Of a stretch of 64,000 nt of DNA, positions 62,040-64,000 are shown one piece after another. Source of the stretch: Fagopyrum homotropicum (lineage: Eukaryota > Streptophyta > Magnoliopsida > Caryophyllales > Polygonaceae); NCBI GenBank assembly GCA_033239125.1, contig BSWB01000001.1:53599001-53663000 (forward strand), in the 5' to 3' direction. Both the position numbers and the translations under genes were made by a program. The notes beneath the pieces were generated by a model that was not told the DNA's origin, searched no databases, and worked only from the letters and a program-made list of their open reading frames with translations. The stretch's first letter is position 1. Every line of letters starts with the position of its first letter.

Positions 62040-62366
62040 TCACTTGCCCTTCTTGGCTTCCTTGATCATCTTTGCTCTTGTATGGTTCCTCCGTAAAGAT
62101 GTCAATGTAACAAAAGAAGACTTAAACATAAGTAGAGTCTCCTTAGATGCACATGATGACAATAAACTAGCAACCTCTTCTTGGATGGATCTTGCTCTTG
62201 ATCTAGTGATAGATCTTTCCATAGTAGAATGTGAAGATGATGTAGTCTCCTTCTCCTTCAATGCTCTAGCTCTAGTTCTAGTGATTGGTCCATGTAGAGG
62301 AGGTGTTGGGGATAGTCCGACCAATTTGTGCCGCGGTGCGTGAAGTGGAAGAGTTGGAGTCTCCAA
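62040..62366 (-). pseudogene. Gypsy pol C-terminal tail
   Basis: The frame has GPITRTRARALKEKE and a second ITRSRARSIQEEV. This is the Arg-rich tail commonly found near the end of Gypsy polyproteins, after the integrase. The first 20 or so residues derive from a GC-rich repeat and may not be native. It lies upstream (minus strand) of the LTR at 61346-62038, so that LTR has pol on one side and PBS-gag on the other. Confidence 0.5.
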
Positions 62367-62560
62367 GAATTAAGGCGCGGGGTGGAGAGATTAAGCATCA
62401 ACAAGGCAAAAACCAAAGCCGCGGAGGAGGGGTGTCACGCGGGTGCGGGCCAAAATCGCTGCGGGTGCGGCGACATATGGCGCGAGGCGTTGTCATAAGG
62501 CCGCGGGGCGGTGTGTAGGCTCGGGTGTGTGAAACCTTGGCCGCGGTGCGCTTGACGATA
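62320..62560. repeat. GC-rich word cluster (GCCGCGG type)
   Basis: GCCGCGG or close variants (GGCGCGG, CGCGGGTGCGGG, GGCCGCGGGGC, GGCCGCGGTGCG) recur about every 30-40 bp in otherwise AT-rich DNA. It resembles the word clusters of the other LTR families. No LTR boundary was found. Confidence 0.6.
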
Positions 62561-62673
62561 GAAGGTTTTTTCCGTGTTCTTCTCTTCATTTCCAATATCT
62601 TGAGTATATTCTTTTGCTAATTCCTTGGATTTCTTCAATGATAACTTCCTTAACTAGATTTACACAACTAACA

Positions 62674-63117
62674 TCATATGTAAGCAAAACAACTACATAT
62701 ACATGCTAAAACTATGTTATTTATGATAGAGAATCTATCACCTATCAACAACTTATCCAAGCTTTTAAGATAAACCACACTTTTCATTTGAGACGAGGCT
62801 TTTACGCCAAACAAACATAGTGTGGAGTCTTTAAACTTGTTGTCGCAAGATATATACAATTCTAGCGATTTATTTGGAAAAAAGATAATTGTATTTGGCG
62901 GTGATTTCTGATAATTCTTCTTTTCATCAATGCATGAAACTAACCGCTCAAAATCTAAAAAAAATTTGTAGTAACAACACTTACAAGCGGATTTATGCAT
63001 GAAATGAACAAATTTTTGTAGACCAAACATATGATGCCTCAACCATATCTTTGCTATTTCGGCGAGGAAGACCGCCTTGTATGTCTTGCTTATTTGCGAA
63101 TATGAAAAGAGATGCAC
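62674..63117 (-). CDS. Unrecognised ORF, 147 codons
   Basis: The frame is rich in Lys, Cys, Phe and Ser, with a short cluster CKCCYYKFF. No domain is recognised. It stays open longer than expected by chance in this composition, but neighbouring frames (63159-63489) do not join it convincingly. It may be a decayed host exon or part of an unknown element. Low confidence that it is real. Confidence 0.25.
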   Translation of the reverse strand: MHLFSYSQISKTYKAVFLAEIAKIWLRHHMFGLQKFVHFMHKSACKCCYYKFFLDFERLVSCIDEKKNYQKSPPNTIIFFPNKSLELYISCDNKFKDSTLCLFGVKASSQMKSVVYLKSLDKLLIGDRFSIINNIVLACICSCFAYI

Positions 63118-63489
63118 CTGAAAACCTCTATAGTAGGCGGATGATCACCTTGTTAACCTCATGGAAGATTAACCTCTTCACCTAGAAAGTGAAACAAGAA
63201 ATCAAACCCTAGTTTCAAAGAGTAGATAAAAAATAAACAAATAAGAAGATGAAACCTATATTTCAAATGAGGTTCCAAGCAAACGATGTCATTTCTAGAT
63301 CGTCTTAGCAAAGAAGAAGAACAAGAAGAAGAAGGAAGCCGGTTTGAAATAACGATCAAGTTTAGACCAGGCACGAAAGAGAAGGAAATAAAACCCGAAG
63401 GACACCAAACCAAAAAATAAAATTTGATGATCACCAACCGAAAAATAGTAAAACCTTGAGGGTATCCAACGAAAGTTTTCTTTTTTCAA

Positions 63490-64000
63490 AATGTTTTTTA
63501 GGAGTGACGTCTAATCACATTACATGTCAGGTATGTACTTCTTAGTGCCCGGACGGAGCAATGGACGAGCAACCCAAAAAATCCAAATTATTAATTTTTG
63601 TCCAATTCTCACACACATATATCATACATGCAATTCAAATCTATCATAATCTACTCGATTCCAACTTAAGCAAAACTGACGATCAACAAAATAATTAAAA
63701 CGCAAAAAAACTCGATAAAGCTCATACTTGTTTTGTCGATTATTTGCGTTTTCGAATGATTAGCCTCCTTGATTTCTAGCTCGGTTGGTGTGTGGGATTG
63801 TGGAATCGGATGAGAGTGCGTTAACCGCTAAAGCCCTCTTTCTTTGGAGTTGTTCTGGTTATCATGTTCTATGTGTTCTCTTTGTTTGTTGGTTTGTCCG
63901 CTTAGTTGAGGAGGGAGAATGTATAAGAGAGGCTCCCGAAGCGAGAAAGGGGATTGGCTCGCCGGCAGCGGACACTGTGTCAACAAGGCCCTTGGGCGAC
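63490..64000. other. Terminal stretch, nothing recognised
   Basis: No frame, repeat or motif could be assigned. The last 90 bases are GC-richer and may be the edge of another element. Confidence 0.3.

Overview
The window looks like nuclear DNA of a flowering plant, probably a eudicot. It is AT-rich, holds one host gene with many introns, and is otherwise mostly transposable elements of plant-specific types (Copia, Athila-like Gypsy, L1-type LINE with RNase H, TRIM, Mutator-like, Helitron-like). I see no bacterial operon, CRISPR array, rRNA or tRNA gene.

Layout. 1-4076: decayed Copia polyprotein on the minus strand, split by a Mutator-like element (2349-3695) with long terminal inverted repeats and a 10-bp target duplication. 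4109-4520: a second Copia reverse-transcriptase fragment. 4717-6458: AT-rich DNA with Helitron-like ends. 7153-8580: a long unrecognised reading frame. 9141-13322: a broken L1-type LINE with a poly(A) tail. 14100-22178: the only convincing host gene, a MEKK1-type MAP kinase kinase kinase on the minus strand in eight coding exons. Its introns carry a nearly intact TRIM (15052-15634) and a 105-bp tandem repeat. 23431-24855: a LINE ORF1 fragment.

25087-55903 is a nest. A Sirevirus-like Copia element (minus strand, LTRs of about 1.24 kb, TATAT target duplication) was split inside its reverse-transcriptase gene by a 21-kb Athila-like Gypsy element (plus strand, 29296-50406, LTRs of about 1.67 kb, AGGAG target duplication). 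The Gypsy element in turn contains a related, gag-less Gypsy unit with its own 1.83-kb LTRs (34594-43080), left as a tandem LTR-internal-LTR array. The Copia element itself sits in an older Gypsy LTR whose remainder resumes at 55909. 56241-57652 is a large inverted repeat made of two LTR-like arms. 57653-62366 are minus-strand Gypsy pieces (protease, gag, PBS, LTRs, end of pol). The last 1.6 kb has no recognisable gene.

The most unusual signal is a shared design rather than one gene. Each LTR family here carries its own short palindromic word, repeated in its non-coding DNA and sometimes in coding linkers. The words are CCACGGCCGTGG in the Athila-like elements, ATCTCGGYCGAGAT in the outer Gypsy LTRs, TCAAGGCCTTGA in the Copia element and a CCGCCCC/GGGGCGG word in the inverted repeat. 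Words lie upstream of a TATA box and again downstream in the leader. Between two LTR families the surrounding framework is conserved while the word has been exchanged at all positions together. The Copia and the Gypsy element also each carry a same-strand accessory ORF after pol, with a basic N-terminus and a similar residue pattern, preceded by words and a TATA-like box. I infer a possible word-recognition system, by analogy with the VANC anti-silencing proteins of VANDAL transposons. This is a hypothesis.
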